A stretch of DNA of 64,000 nt. It comes from Gammaproteobacteria bacterium UBA2810 (GTDB lineage: Bacteria > Pseudomonadota > Gammaproteobacteria > Enterobacterales > Succinivibrionaceae). A program made the position numbers and the translations under genes. Below are positions 38,863 through 47,891 of the stretch, in pieces (the stretch's first letter is position 1; every line of letters begins with the position of its first letter). The stretch spans positions 4,811-68,810 of the forward strand of contig DEHC01000006.1 of the NCBI GenBank assembly GCA_002351705.1, written 5' to 3'. The notes beneath the pieces are model-generated. The model was not told the DNA's origin, did not search any database, and was given only the letters and a program-made list of their open reading frames with translations.

Positions 38863-39489
38863 GTGGAATTCGGTACAGAAGAACAGCAGGCGGAGGCCGT
38901 CAAGGACTGGTGGGTAAACAACCGCGTGCCCGTCATTGCCGGACTTGTGATCGGAATTGTTCTTATGATTGCCTGGAGCGGCTACAAGAGCTGGTCCAAA
39001 AGCCAGTCTGAAAACAACGCCGCTCTTTATGCCGGCATTTCAGAGGAAATAGTCGCGAAGCACGACAGCGCATACGCTGATGCAGAGAAATATATCTCGG
39101 AAAACAAGGGAAATGTATACGGCGCGCTCGGCGCTCTTTCCCTTGCATCGAACTATGTGCTCGACAGCAAGTACGACAAGGCTGAGACCATGCTCAGGAT
39201 CGCCGCAGACTTCAGCGACCCGGCCCTGAGCAATACTGCGAAAATCCGTCTTGCGAGAGTCCAGATCCAGCAGAAGAAATACGATGATGCCGAAAAGACT
39301 CTCAGCAACGTGAAGAGCCCTGTATATCAGCCAATGGCCGAGGAGGTCAGGGGCGACATGCTTGTCGCGCAGCAGAAGCTCAAGGAGGCGCATGCGGCAT
39401 ACAGCAAGGCTGCCGAACTCTCCGGCGCATCGCTTGAGATGAACCCGCAGCTCTCCTCGAAGCTCAATGACCTTACCATTGCAGAGTAA
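38863..39489 (+). CDS. yfgM: YfgM-type ancillary SecYEG translocon protein
   Basis: This 208-residue inner-membrane protein has a short cytoplasmic start, one TM ('VPVIAGLVIGIVLMIAW', about 22-40) and a periplasmic TPR-like domain ('AKIRLARVQIQQKKYDDAEKTL'). In E. coli YfgM associates with PpiD and SecYEG and helps periplasmic folding. 'EEQQAEAVKDWW' is the typical N terminus. GTG 38863 is preceded by AGGAG. Its place between hisS and bamB is conserved. Confidence 0.9.
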   Translation: MEFGTEEQQAEAVKDWWVNNRVPVIAGLVIGIVLMIAWSGYKSWSKSQSENNAALYAGISEEIVAKHDSAYADAEKYISENKGNVYGALGALSLASNYVLDSKYDKAETMLRIAADFSDPALSNTAKIRLARVQIQQKKYDDAEKTLSNVKSPVYQPMAEEVRGDMLVAQQKLKEAHAAYSKAAELSGASLEMNPQLSSKLNDLTIAE

Positions 39490-39503
39490 TGAATTCTGCC
39501 CGG

Positions 39504-39530
39504 AGCCGCCGTCTGGCGGCTTCCTTTTCC
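39504..39530 (+). terminator. Terminator between yfgM and bamB
   Basis: A perfect 7-bp stem (39504-39510 with 39515-39521, loop of 4) followed by CCTTTTCC. It separates bamB from the upstream operon, so bamB and der may have their own promoter; TAAAAT at 39584-39589 is the best -10 candidate. Confidence 0.6.
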
Positions 39531-39695
39531 AGAGGCGCTCAAAGCCCCTTTCGTATTTTCCACTTTTTCAGACTGTTTTCGGTTAAAATAAGAAACCGGA
39601 CGGCACATATGCCGGGCTCCATCCCAGGCAATGATGTCTCCGCCGTGCAAAGTTTATATCCGGCCGGATTCCGTGAATTTAGGACTGCTGACGTT

Positions 39696-41162
39696 ATGCT
39701 GAGAAAAATTCTTACCGTTTCATTTTCGTTCCTGATGCTGACTGGATGTTCCGGCCTTTTCGAAAAGGATGTAGTAAAGATTGCGCCAGTCCCTGAATTT
39801 GACAACAAGGTGGAGATTCAGGAGCTCTGGAGCAAGTCAGTCGGATCAGGAAGCGGCACCTGGTACTTGCTCCTCGCCCCTGCAGTCGACTCCAAGTACG
39901 TCTTTGCCGCCGACCGCAACGGAAATGTCTACTCCATCGACAGGATAACCGGATCCTCGGTATGGAGCACGGATCTCGATGACGAGGACGAGAATGATGA
40001 CAGGCGGAGCGTAAGGCTCTCGGGAGGCGTTGCAGAGGGCGACAGCAATGTCTATGTCGGCAGCGAGAACGGCTGGCTCTATGCGCTTTCGAAGACTGAC
40101 GGCACCCTCGCCTGGAAGAAGAATCCCGGCTGCGAGATAGTCTCGAAGCCTGCGGCCGAGGCCGGCAGCGTATTTGCCCTCTGCTCTGACGGCAGCGCCC
40201 ACGCATACAGCGAGTATGACGGAACGGAGCTCTGGAGTACCGCGGCCGAGAACCAGGGACTCACAGTGAGGGGCGTATCCTCGGTCCTTGCCAAAGGCGG
40301 CGTTCTCATCTACGGAACGGCAGCGGGCAACACGGCGATAGTCCATCAGAAGAACGGGCTTCTGCTCAACATGATCCGCACCGGGCACGCCCGCGGCGCT
40401 TCTAACCTCGAGCGCCTTATCGATGTTGACTCCACTCCCGTTCTTGACGGATCAGTTCTCTATACAGTTGCCTACCAGGGCGATATCGTGGCATCGGATC
40501 TGAGGCAGCACCGGGAGCTCTGGAGAAAGAAGCTTTCGAGCCTCGGCGACATTTCAGTCGGAGGCGGAAAGGTCTTTGTAACTGATGACGCCGGGCATGT
40601 CCACGCGCTTTCAAGCTACGACGGCGGCAGCGAATGGAGCAATGATGCGCTCTCCTACCGCAATGTCACCGGCACCGCAGCCGCAGGCGGCTACGTCATT
40701 GTCGGAGACATGGACGGATATCTGTATTTCCTCGACGCATATACCGGTGAGTTTGCCGCGAAATACCGTCTTGACCGAGGCAGCGTGTATTCAGCGCCTG
40801 CCGTCTATGACGGCGTAATTTACGCCGAGACCTCAAAGGGCAATGTTTACGCGCTGGCACTCCCCGGTTTCGTCGCACCTGATGAAAGCCCCGCAGAGGA
40901 AGAGGAGCGCCTGAGAAAGGAAGAGGAGCAGGCGGCTGAGGAAGAGGCTGAGCGCCGCAAGGCGGAAGAGGAGGCTGCTGAAGCCGATGAGGAGTCCTCT
41001 GAAGATGGCAGCGATGATTCCGGCAGCTCTGACGATTCAGACAGTTCCGGAAGCTCCGGCTCCTACGATGATGAAAGCTCCGGAGAAGACAGCGATGATT
41101 CCGGCAGCAGCAGGAGAAGAAAGGGCGGATTCAGCATTCTCAATCCTGGATTTTCAGGCTAA
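39696..41162 (+). CDS. bamB: Outer membrane assembly lipoprotein BamB with an acidic C-terminal extension
   Basis: The product has a lipoprotein signal ('FLMLTGCSG') and an eight-blade beta-propeller of PQQ-like repeats (for example 'YVFAADRNGNVYSIDRITGSSVW', 'VYVGSENGWLYALSKTDG'). BamB supports substrate hand-over to BamA in beta-barrel assembly. At 488 residues it is about 95 longer than E. coli BamB (392). The excess is a tail from about residue 397: first a Glu/Lys/Ala helix-like stretch, then a Ser/Asp-rich stretch, ending in 'RRRKGGFSILNPGFSG'. ATG 39696 is chosen by signal peptide and homology; the open frame upstream to 39489 is not coding. It lies 54 bases before der. Confidence 0.93.
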   Translation: MLRKILTVSFSFLMLTGCSGLFEKDVVKIAPVPEFDNKVEIQELWSKSVGSGSGTWYLLLAPAVDSKYVFAADRNGNVYSIDRITGSSVWSTDLDDEDENDDRRSVRLSGGVAEGDSNVYVGSENGWLYALSKTDGTLAWKKNPGCEIVSKPAAEAGSVFALCSDGSAHAYSEYDGTELWSTAAENQGLTVRGVSSVLAKGGVLIYGTAAGNTAIVHQKNGLLLNMIRTGHARGASNLERLIDVDSTPVLDGSVLYTVAYQGDIVASDLRQHRELWRKKLSSLGDISVGGGKVFVTDDAGHVHALSSYDGGSEWSNDALSYRNVTGTAAAGGYVIVGDMDGYLYFLDAYTGEFAAKYRLDRGSVYSAPAVYDGVIYAETSKGNVYALALPGFVAPDESPAEEEERLRKEEEQAAEEEAERRKAEEEAAEADEESSEDGSDDSGSSDDSDSSGSSGSYDDESSGEDSDDSGSSRRRKGGFSILNPGFSG

Positions 41163-41216
41163 GGTTGGATAAGTTTGTACTGTGGAGTTGCGCTCTGCAG
41201 GCATGAGGAATTTTGT

Positions 41217-43103
41217 ATGGTACCAGTAGTAGCTCTTGCCGGACGTCCCAATGTAGGAAAATCGACGATTTTCAACCGTCTGACCCGCTCCCGGGACGCT
41301 CTTGTTGCGAATTTCCCCGGTCTGACGCGTGATCGTCAGTACGGACATGCAGATGCTGACGGACAGAGTTATATCGTCATTGACACAGGCGGCATAGACG
41401 GCACCGAGGAGGGCGTTGAGGCCCTCATGGCCGGTCAGTCACTCGAGGCAATGAAGGAAGCCGACATCGTCATCTTCGTGGTTGACTGCCACGAGGGGCT
41501 TATTTCCGGTGACGACGTAATCTGCAGGGAGCTCAGGAAGCTCAACAAGAAGGTTTTCCTCGTAGCAAACAAGATTGACGGAACCGATCCGGATTCAGCC
41601 ATCGCCGACTTCTACAAGCTCGGCATGGGCGAGATCTTCCAGATCTCCGCGGCCCACGGCACCGGAATGGCCCATTTCCTCGATGAGTCGCTTTTCCCCG
41701 CGATAAGGCAGGTTGCAGCCGAGAAAAGGAAGAAGGAAGCCGAGGAGAACGGCGAGGAGATCGCCGAGGTATATGTTCCTTCCGCTCCGGAAGAGGATGA
41801 CGTCAACAGGGACAACCGCGTCACTTTCATGTTCCGCGGAGATCGCATACCGCGCTTCCGCGATGACCTTACCTATGAGTGGGTTCCGTATGACGCGGTC
41901 AAGCTTCAGGAACACGTCGAGTTCTCCCGCCATCACGGCTCAGTGCTGCTTTCTGTCTATCACGAGGGCGTCGACAGCCTCATGCAGTTCGATGAGGGAG
42001 ACAAGCTCATGGGCGCCGACATAGTATTCTATGTGAAGTATATCCAGGAGCTCCCGTATGTCTCCCTGCCGGAGGATGATCCTTCCGTGCTCGATCCGAA
42101 GCCGGAGAATGAGGAAGAGGAGCCTGAGGATCTGAAAAAGCACCAGGATCCGGATCTCTCGGCCCCGGTTAAGTTCGCGATCGTCGGAAGGCCGAATGTA
42201 GGGAAGTCGACTCTTGTTAACAGGATCCTCGGGGAAAGCCGCGTCGTCGTCTATGATCAGCCCGGAACCACAAGGGATTCCATATACATACCGATGGAGC
42301 GCGGCGGAAAGCAGTACGTAATCATCGATACCGCCGGAGTCCGCAAGAGAAAGAAGGTAACCGAGGTCGTCGAGAAGTTCTCCGTCATCAAGACCCTCAG
42401 GGCAATTGACGACTGCAACGTGGCAGTCCTCGTGATTGACGCAAGGGAGTCCGTGTCCGAGCAGGATCTCGGCCTCCTCAGCTACATCATAAGTGCTGGT
42501 CGCTCGCTTGTAATCTGCGTCAACAAATGGGACGGGCTTTCCCAGGACCAGAAGGAGAAGATCAAGATCGATCTGCAGCTCAAGCTCGGCTTCGTTGATT
42601 TTGCCGACGTGCATTTCATCTCGGCGCTCCACGGCACAGGAGTCGGCAACATATTCGACTCAATCAACGAGGCGTACCGCTCAGCCGTAACCAAGATCAG
42701 CACCTCGATGCTGACCCGCCTGATTATCCAGGCGCAGACCGAGCACCAGCCCCCGCTCGTGAGCGGCAGGCGCGTCAAGCTCAAGTATGCCCATGCGGGC
42801 GGGTACAACCCTCCGAAGATCATCATCCATGGCAACATGGTTGACAAACTGCCGGGGTTCTATAAGCATTACCTCATCAACTATATCCGCAAGGCCCTTG
42901 ACATCAGGGGAACGCCGCTTGACATCAGCTTCCTCGAGGGCGAGAACCCGTACGAGAACCGCTCTGACCGAAAGACAAGGAGCGAGAAGAGGGCGCAGCA
43001 GCGCCGTGACAAGGAGCGCGGGCGCGGAAAGGGAGAAAGGAACGGGGCAAAGCCCGGGAAGGCACGCCCGTCTTCAGGTAAACAGGGCAGGGGCAGCAGG
43101 TAA
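41217..43103 (+). CDS. der: GTPase Der with an extra domain between the two G domains
   Basis: This ribosome-assembly GTPase acts in 50S maturation. G1 starts '[14 protein letters not shown]' with 'DTGGI' and 'NKID'. G2 starts near residue 318 ('[13 protein letters not shown]', 'DTAGV', 'NKWD'). The KH-like C-terminal domain has '[11 protein letters not shown]' and 'PLDISF', followed by a basic tail. At 628 residues it is far longer than E. coli Der (490): between G1 and G2 about 115 additional residues are inserted (about 185-315), part folded-looking ('[18 protein letters not shown]', '[18 protein letters not shown]'), part acidic linker. ATG 41217 has a GAGGA ribosome site. Confidence 0.95.
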   Translation: MVPVVALAGRPNVGKSTIFNRLTRSRDALVANFPGLTRDRQYGHADADGQSYIVIDTGGIDGTEEGVEALMAGQSLEAMKEADIVIFVVDCHEGLISGDDVICRELRKLNKKVFLVANKIDGTDPDSAIADFYKLGMGEIFQISAAHGTGMAHFLDESLFPAIRQVAAEKRKKEAEENGEEIAEVYVPSAPEEDDVNRDNRVTFMFRGDRIPRFRDDLTYEWVPYDAVKLQEHVEFSRHHGSVLLSVYHEGVDSLMQFDEGDKLMGADIVFYVKYIQELPYVSLPEDDPSVLDPKPENEEEEPEDLKKHQDPDLSAPVKFAIVGRPNVGKSTLVNRILGESRVVVYDQPGTTRDSIYIPMERGGKQYVIIDTAGVRKRKKVTEVVEKFSVIKTLRAIDDCNVAVLVIDARESVSEQDLGLLSYIISAGRSLVICVNKWDGLSQDQKEKIKIDLQLKLGFVDFADVHFISALHGTGVGNIFDSINEAYRSAVTKISTSMLTRLIIQAQTEHQPPLVSGRRVKLKYAHAGGYNPPKIIIHGNMVDKLPGFYKHYLINYIRKALDIRGTPLDISFLEGENPYENRSDRKTRSEKRAQQRRDKERGRGKGERNGAKPGKARPSSGKQGRGSR

Positions 43104-43125
43104 GCCCCGCCTCGCCATGAGATGC

Positions 43126-43159
43126 ACTCCGTTTGTCAGCTGATGAACGGAGTTTTTTT
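43126..43159 (+). terminator. Terminator after der
   Basis: A perfect 8-bp stem (43126-43133 with 43146-43153, 12-base loop) running into seven U. Confidence 0.85.
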
Positions 43160-43173
43160 ATTTGCCGGACCTC

Positions 43174-43308
43174 TTAAAGACCGGCAACCTCAAAGGCAAT
43201 TCTTCTGTGAGCCCTCGTGAGGCGCTTAATATGCTTGATCTTAAGCTGATGAAGTCTCCAGGTGCTTTTTTTCATATGCCGGAGAAATTTGTTGCTCATT
43301 TTTTTCAT
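43174..43308 (-). CDS. Small, very basic protein of unknown function (44 residues)
   Basis: On the minus strand, ATG 43308 is preceded by AGGGAGA with 5-6 base spacing, a very good ribosome site. The ORF gives MKKMSNKFLRHMKKSTWRLH and 24 further residues ('QLKIKHIKRLTRAHRRIAFE' and 'VAGL') before TAA. It has 18 Lys/Arg/His among 44 residues and no acidic residue except one Glu near the end. It could be nucleic-acid or ribosome binding, a membrane-active peptide, or a chance ORF. Only a weak -10 (TAAAAT) lies upstream, and there is no clear minus-strand terminator. It lies convergent with der and divergent from purL. I recognise no family. Confidence 0.5.
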   Translation of the reverse strand: MKKMSNKFLRHMKKSTWRLHQLKIKHIKRLTRAHRRIAFEVAGL

Positions 43309-43512
43309 GACAGTCTCCCTAATCACAGACGCGCGCTATTTTACAATAATTCCGCATGGTGATACCTGCGCCTCCGGTAAAGAATATGTTAAAGAGAACC
43401 TGCCTGACACAGGCAGCTTTCGCAGGAATTGAGCCCACGCGGGCGTTAAGTGCTAATATAAGCTGTCTTTGCGTTTTGCCGCACGAGAGCCTGGCTGATC
43501 TCCTGTATGCTA

Positions 43513-43541
43513 TCGACTTGAAATCAGTCCTTTACTATAAT
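43513..43541 (+). promoter_or_regulatory. Promoter of purL
   Basis: TCGACT (43513-43518, 4 of 6 match to TTGACA) and TATAAT (43536-43541) with a 17-bp spacer. Transcription would begin near 43548, giving a leader of about 178 bases. I see no convincing PurR operator. Confidence 0.6.
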
Positions 43542-43561
43542 TGCGGTAAGATTTAGTGATG

Positions 43562-43673
43562 CCGGATGACTGCATGCAGGGTTCTGCCTGCGCGCTGATT
43601 CCGGCAGAGTTAAGGTTGGATCCAGGATCGGCTTGCGAGCGGTCATCCGGATTTTGAGCTGTAACGGAATCAG
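43562..43673 (+). ncRNA. Structured, pseudoknotted purL leader RNA (riboswitch candidate)
   Basis: Two perfect 9-bp complementarities lie in the leader. Helix A pairs CCGGATGAC (43562-43570) with GTCATCCGG (43642-43650). Helix B pairs CTGATTCCG (43595-43603), inside the loop of A, with CGGAATCAG (43665-43673), downstream of A. This is an H-type pseudoknot topology. A small hairpin GCAGG/CCTGC (43576-43580, 43587-43591) lies in the first loop. Right after helix B, GTCCC (43673-43677) can pair with the ribosome site GGGGC (43711-43715), offering a link to translation. I do not recognise a known class; it lacks the CGCCUGGGC end of ZTP riboswitches. Confidence 0.55.
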
Positions 43674-43725
43674 TCCCGGAACTTCCTGTTTCAGGCCTGA
43701 TAATCAAACTGGGGCAATGTTCCAT

Positions 43726-46700
43726 ATGGAAATTTTTAAGGGCGCTCCCGCGCTGTCGGCTTTCAGAATCAGTAAAATCATGACTTCATGCCATGAGCTG
43801 TCTCTGCCTGTCACTGATGTTTATGCAGAATTCGTGCATTTCGCAGATTTGAACTCTCCTCTGACAGATTCAGACAGGGAGGTCCTTGGCAAGCTTCTTG
43901 TCTACGGTCCGCGTGCCGACAAAAAGGACACCTCAGGCGAGCTTTACCTCGTTATCCCCCGTCCCGGCACAATTTCCCCCTGGTCATCAAAGGCAACTGA
44001 TATCGCGAAGAACTGCGGTCTGACCTCCGTGAAGCGTCTTGAGCGCGGCATTGCCTATTACGTAAAGTCTGAGTCCCCGCTGACCGCGGAGCAGCAGAAG
44101 AGCTTTATCCCCCTAATCCATGACCGGATGATGGAAGTTGTCACCCACAGCATGGATGATGCCGAGAAGCTCTTCTCCAAGCAGACTCCCGCACCCATGA
44201 CCTCCATTGATGTCCTCGGGCGCGGCAAGGAGGCACTGCAGGAGGCAAATGTCAGTCTCGGCCTGGCGCTCTCCTCTGACGAGATGGACTACATAGTCAA
44301 GTCGTTCACCGAGATGAAGCGCAACCCCAATGACGTCGAGCTCTACATGTTCGCCCAGATGAACTCCGAGCACTGCCGTCACAAGGTCTTCGGAGCGGAC
44401 TGGACAATCGACGGAGTGAAGCAGGACAAGTCCCTGTTCGAGATGATCAAGAACACCACCAAGGTCACGCCTGATCATGTCCTCTCCGCATACTCTGACA
44501 ATGCAGCGGTCATGGAAGGCTCACGCGCCGGACGCTGGTTCGCGGATCCCTCAACCCACAGATATTCCTATCACAACGAGGATATTGATATCCTCATGAA
44601 GGTTGAGACCCACAACCATCCTACTGCAATTTCCCCGTACCCAGGCGCGGCCACCGGTTCAGGCGGCGAAATCCGCGATGAAGGCGCAACCGGCTCAGGC
44701 TCAAAGCCCAAGGCCGGCATCTGCGGCTTCTCCGTATCGAACCTCCGCATCCCCGGATTCGAGCAGCCCTGGGAAACCGACTTCGGCAAGCCGGACAGAA
44801 TCTCCAGCGCGCTGGACGTCATGATCGACGGACCTCTCGGTGCAGCCGGATTCAACAATGAGTTCGGGCGTCCGAACCTCGCAGGATACTTCAGAACCTA
44901 TGAGGAGAAGGTCAACAGCTACAACGGGCTTGAGGTCCGCGGCTACCACAAGCCTATCATGCTTGCAGGCGGAATCGGCAACATCAGGCACGAGCATATC
45001 AAGAAGGGCTCAATCCCGGTAGGCGCAAAGCTCATTGTCCTCGGAGGACCTGCAATGAACATCGGCCTCGGCGGCGGTGCAGCATCCTCCATGACTTCAG
45101 GACAGTCCTCCGCAGAGCTCGACTTCGCCTCAGTACAGCGCGACAACCCCGAGATGGAGAGAAGGTGCCAGGAGGTTATCGATGCCTGCTGGGCCATGGG
45201 CAGCGCAAACCCGATCCTCTTTATTCACGATGTCGGCGCAGGCGGACTCTCGAATGCCATGCCTGAGCTTGTCCATGACGGAGGCGTCGGCGGCGTGTTC
45301 GAGCTTCGCAAGGTTCCTAACGACGAGCCCGGCATGAGCCCTTATGAAATCTGGTGCAACGAGTCCCAGGAGCGCTATGTGCTCGCCGTCTCAGACGAGG
45401 ACTTCCCGGTCTTCGAGCAGATCTGCAAGAGGGAAAGGGCGATGTTCGCAGTCATCGGCACTGCCATCAAGGAGCATCACCTCGAGCTTGACGACTCATA
45501 CTTCAAGAACCGTCCGGTAGATCTTTCCCTCAGCGTGCTTCTCGGGAAGCCTCCCAGAATGCACAAGAACGTTAAGAGCCTTCAGGTTAAGGGCGAGCCT
45601 CTTGACCTCAGCGCAATATCGCTCCGCGATGCGGTCATGCGCGTGCTGAGGCTTCCTACCGTTGCCGAGAAGACCTTCCTCATCACCATCGGCGACAGAA
45701 CCGTAACCGGCCTTGTCGCACGTGATCAGATGGTCGGCCCGTGGCAGATCCCTGTATCAGACTGCGCTGTAACCGAAGCCTCTTATGACACCTACAACGG
45801 CGAGGCAATGGCAATGGGCGAGAGAACCCCGCTTGCCCTCCTCAACTACGCAGCATCCGCCAGAATGGCAGTAGGCGAGGCCCTCACCAACATCGCTGCG
45901 GCCGACATCGGCGGCCTTGACAGGGTTAAGCTCTCCGCAAACTGGATGGCCGCAGCAGGCCACCCGGGTGAGGATGCAGGCCTGTACGCAGCCGTAAAGG
46001 CTGTCGGCATGGAGCTCTGCCCGGCTCTCGGCGTCAGCATTCCTGTCGGAAAGGACTCGATGTCCATGAAGACCACCTGGCACCAGGACGGCGAGGAGAA
46101 AACCGAGACTGCTCCGCTTTCCCTGATTGTCAGCTCGTTCGCGAGAGTTGAGGATGTCAGGAAGACCCTGACTCCGGTTCTCCGCACTGACAAGGGCGAC
46201 ACCTCCCTCATCCTCATCGATCTCGGCAACGGACAGTGCCGCCTCGGCGGATCCAGCCTTGCCCAGGTTTACAAGCAGCTCGGTGATGTCACTCCTGACG
46301 TTGACAACCCGGTAAGCCTCAAGGGCTTCTTCAACGCGATGCAGTTCCTGCTTTCGCGCGGCAAGATTATCGCCTACCACGACCGTTCTGACGGCGGACT
46401 CTTTGTCACCCTCGCGGAAATGGCCTTTGCCGGCCACTGCGGCGTAAATGTCGCAATTGATCAGCTCGGCGTAAACGACCTCGCGGTCCTCTTCAACGAG
46501 GAGCTCGGAGCCGTAATCCAGGTCAGCAACAAGGACAAGGAAACTGTCCTCAACGTTCTTTCCGGCCACGGCCTCGGAAACTGCTGCGTAACCATCGGAA
46601 CCGTTACCGATGATGACAGCATCGTAATCACCAGGAACGGCGAGCCGGTATTCTCGGAGTCGAGGACTGCCCTCCGTTCCGTATGGGGCGAGACGACCTA

Positions 46701-47619
46701 TCACATGCAGGCCATCCGCGACAACCCGGCTTCTGCAAAGAGCGAGTTTGACGCAAAGTCTGACAGCAGTGATCCGGGCCTCAGCGTCAGCCTCACCTAT
46801 GACGTGAACGATGATGTCGCAGCTCCGTACATTGAGTCCGGCAACGCTCCTAAGATCGCCATTCTCCGCGAGGAGGGCGTCAACTCCGAGAACGAGATGG
46901 CCGCGGCCTTCGCACATGCAGGCTTCGAGGCAGTCGATGTCCACATGAGCGACATCCTCAGCGGCAGGGTATCGCTCTCCGGCTTCAAGATGCTCGCTGC
47001 CTGCGGCGGCTTCTCCTATGGAGACGTTCTCGGTGCCGGCGAGGGCTGGGCAAAGTCCGTCCTGTTCAACTCCAGGGCAAGGGACGAGTTTGCCGCATTC
47101 TTCGAGAGGAATGACACGCTTGCGCTCGGCGTATGCAACGGCTGCCAGATGCTCTCCAACCTCCGCGAGCTTATTCCGGGTGCAGAGCTTTGGCCGCACT
47201 TCGTCAGGAATGAGTCCGAGAGGTTCGAGGCAAGGTTCAGCCTTGTCGAAATCGAGAAGTCCAAGTCACCCCTCTTTGACGGAATGGCCGGCTCCCATAT
47301 GCCTATAGCCGTTGCGCACGGTGAGGGAAGGGCTGAGTTCGATTCCGAGGATACCCTCAGGAAAGCCGAGGAGGCTGGTCTTGTCGCAGTACGCTTCGTT
47401 GACAATTACGTAAAGCCTACCGTCAGGTACCCGTTCAACCCGAACGGCTCTCCGAACGGCATTACCGGCATTACCTCGGCTGACGGCCGCGTCACCATCA
47501 TGATGCCGCACCCGGAGCGCTGCCAGAGAGCTGTATCCAATTCCTGGCATCCTGATGACTGGCAGGAAGCAGGTGCGTGGCTCAGGCTTTTCAGAAACGC
47601 AAGGAAGGCGATCGGCTGA
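43726..47619 (+). CDS. purL: Phosphoribosylformylglycinamidine synthase, large single-chain type
   Basis: This 1297-residue enzyme makes FGAM from FGAR with glutamine and ATP, the fourth purine step. It is colinear with E. coli PurL (about 1295): N-terminal domain with '[11 protein letters not shown]', and two AIR-synthase-like halves ('[23 protein letters not shown]', '[17 protein letters not shown]', '[16 protein letters not shown]', '[11 protein letters not shown]'). The C-terminal amidotransferase has its Cys in 'LGVCNGCQM' and its His/Glu in 'MMPHPER'. The start is ATG 43726 by homology or ATG 43717; GGGG at 43711-43714. The open frame upstream lies in the structured leader. A strong terminator follows. 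Confidence 0.97.
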   Translation: MEIFKGAPALSAFRISKIMTSCHELSLPVTDVYAEFVHFADLNSPLTDSDREVLGKLLVYGPRADKKDTSGELYLVIPRPGTISPWSSKATDIAKNCGLTSVKRLERGIAYYVKSESPLTAEQQKSFIPLIHDRMMEVVTHSMDDAEKLFSKQTPAPMTSIDVLGRGKEALQEANVSLGLALSSDEMDYIVKSFTEMKRNPNDVELYMFAQMNSEHCRHKVFGADWTIDGVKQDKSLFEMIKNTTKVTPDHVLSAYSDNAAVMEGSRAGRWFADPSTHRYSYHNEDIDILMKVETHNHPTAISPYPGAATGSGGEIRDEGATGSGSKPKAGICGFSVSNLRIPGFEQPWETDFGKPDRISSALDVMIDGPLGAAGFNNEFGRPNLAGYFRTYEEKVNSYNGLEVRGYHKPIMLAGGIGNIRHEHIKKGSIPVGAKLIVLGGPAMNIGLGGGAASSMTSGQSSAELDFASVQRDNPEMERRCQEVIDACWAMGSANPILFIHDVGAGGLSNAMPELVHDGGVGGVFELRKVPNDEPGMSPYEIWCNESQERYVLAVSDEDFPVFEQICKRERAMFAVIGTAIKEHHLELDDSYFKNRPVDLSLSVLLGKPPRMHKNVKSLQVKGEPLDLSAISLRDAVMRVLRLPTVAEKTFLITIGDRTVTGLVARDQMVGPWQIPVSDCAVTEASYDTYNGEAMAMGERTPLALLNYAASARMAVGEALTNIAAADIGGLDRVKLSANWMAAAGHPGEDAGLYAAVKAVGMELCPALGVSIPVGKDSMSMKTTWHQDGEEKTETAPLSLIVSSFARVEDVRKTLTPVLRTDKGDTSLILIDLGNGQCRLGGSSLAQVYKQLGDVTPDVDNPVSLKGFFNAMQFLLSRGKIIAYHDRSDGGLFVTLAEMAFAGHCGVNVAIDQLGVNDLAVLFNEELGAVIQVSNKDKETVLNVLSGHGLGNCCVTIGTVTDDDSIVITRNGEPVFSESRTALRSVWGETTYHMQAIRDNPASAKSEFDAKSDSSDPGLSVSLTYDVNDDVAAPYIESGNAPKIAILREEGVNSENEMAAAFAHAGFEAVDVHMSDILSGRVSLSGFKMLAACGGFSYGDVLGAGEGWAKSVLFNSRARDEFAAFFERNDTLALGVCNGCQMLSNLRELIPGAELWPHFVRNESERFEARFSLVEIEKSKSPLFDGMAGSHMPIAVAHGEGRAEFDSEDTLRKAEEAGLVAVRFVDNYVKPTVRYPFNPNGSPNGITGITSADGRVTIMMPHPERCQRAVSNSWHPDDWQEAGAWLRLFRNARKAIG

Positions 47620-47670
47620 TTGAGTGAGTCAGCCCTGCCGGCATAAGCCGGCACGCCTCATGTTCAACAG

Positions 47671-47716
47671 GCGGACCATTGCGGCCGGGACACCGGCCGG
47701 ACTGGTCCGCTTTTTT
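47671..47716 (+). terminator. Terminator after purL
   Basis: A perfect 8-bp stem (47671-47678 with 47703-47710) enclosing a second GC hairpin, followed by six U. Confidence 0.85.
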
Positions 47717-47891
47717 ATTGAGCTTAAAGGTCATACCCTGGACGGCTTCCCTATCCTCAATGCTGCATCTTTTCATTTATGTGAGCATGCGGGCGCATGA
47801 GGACGCCAGGATTTTGTAAAATAATAAGATCTGTGCAAGACTTGGCAGCTGTTCGGCTATATTGGCAAAGCTTTTTCCGGCAGGTACTAAA

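Larger units (their letters stand above)
43309..43725 (+). other. Intergenic region upstream of purL (417 bp)
   Basis: Contains the putative promoter of the small basic ORF (minus strand), AT-rich sequence to about 43510, then the purL promoter and its structured leader. Open frames crossing it on the plus strand (from 43356 and 43633) have no ribosome sites. Confidence 0.6.

Noticed and set aside
43162..43362. Plus-strand ORF of 66 codons opposite the small basic ORF
   Set aside because: No proper start codon with ribosome site; starts inside the der terminator region.
43633..43725. Upstream in-frame extension of purL
   Set aside because: It begins with TTG inside the structured leader without a ribosome site, and PurL homologues start at the equivalent of 43726.
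45757..47199. 480-codon minus-strand frame inside purL
   Set aside because: Antisense shadow of the purL coding sequence; no ribosome site and composition typical of a reverse frame.
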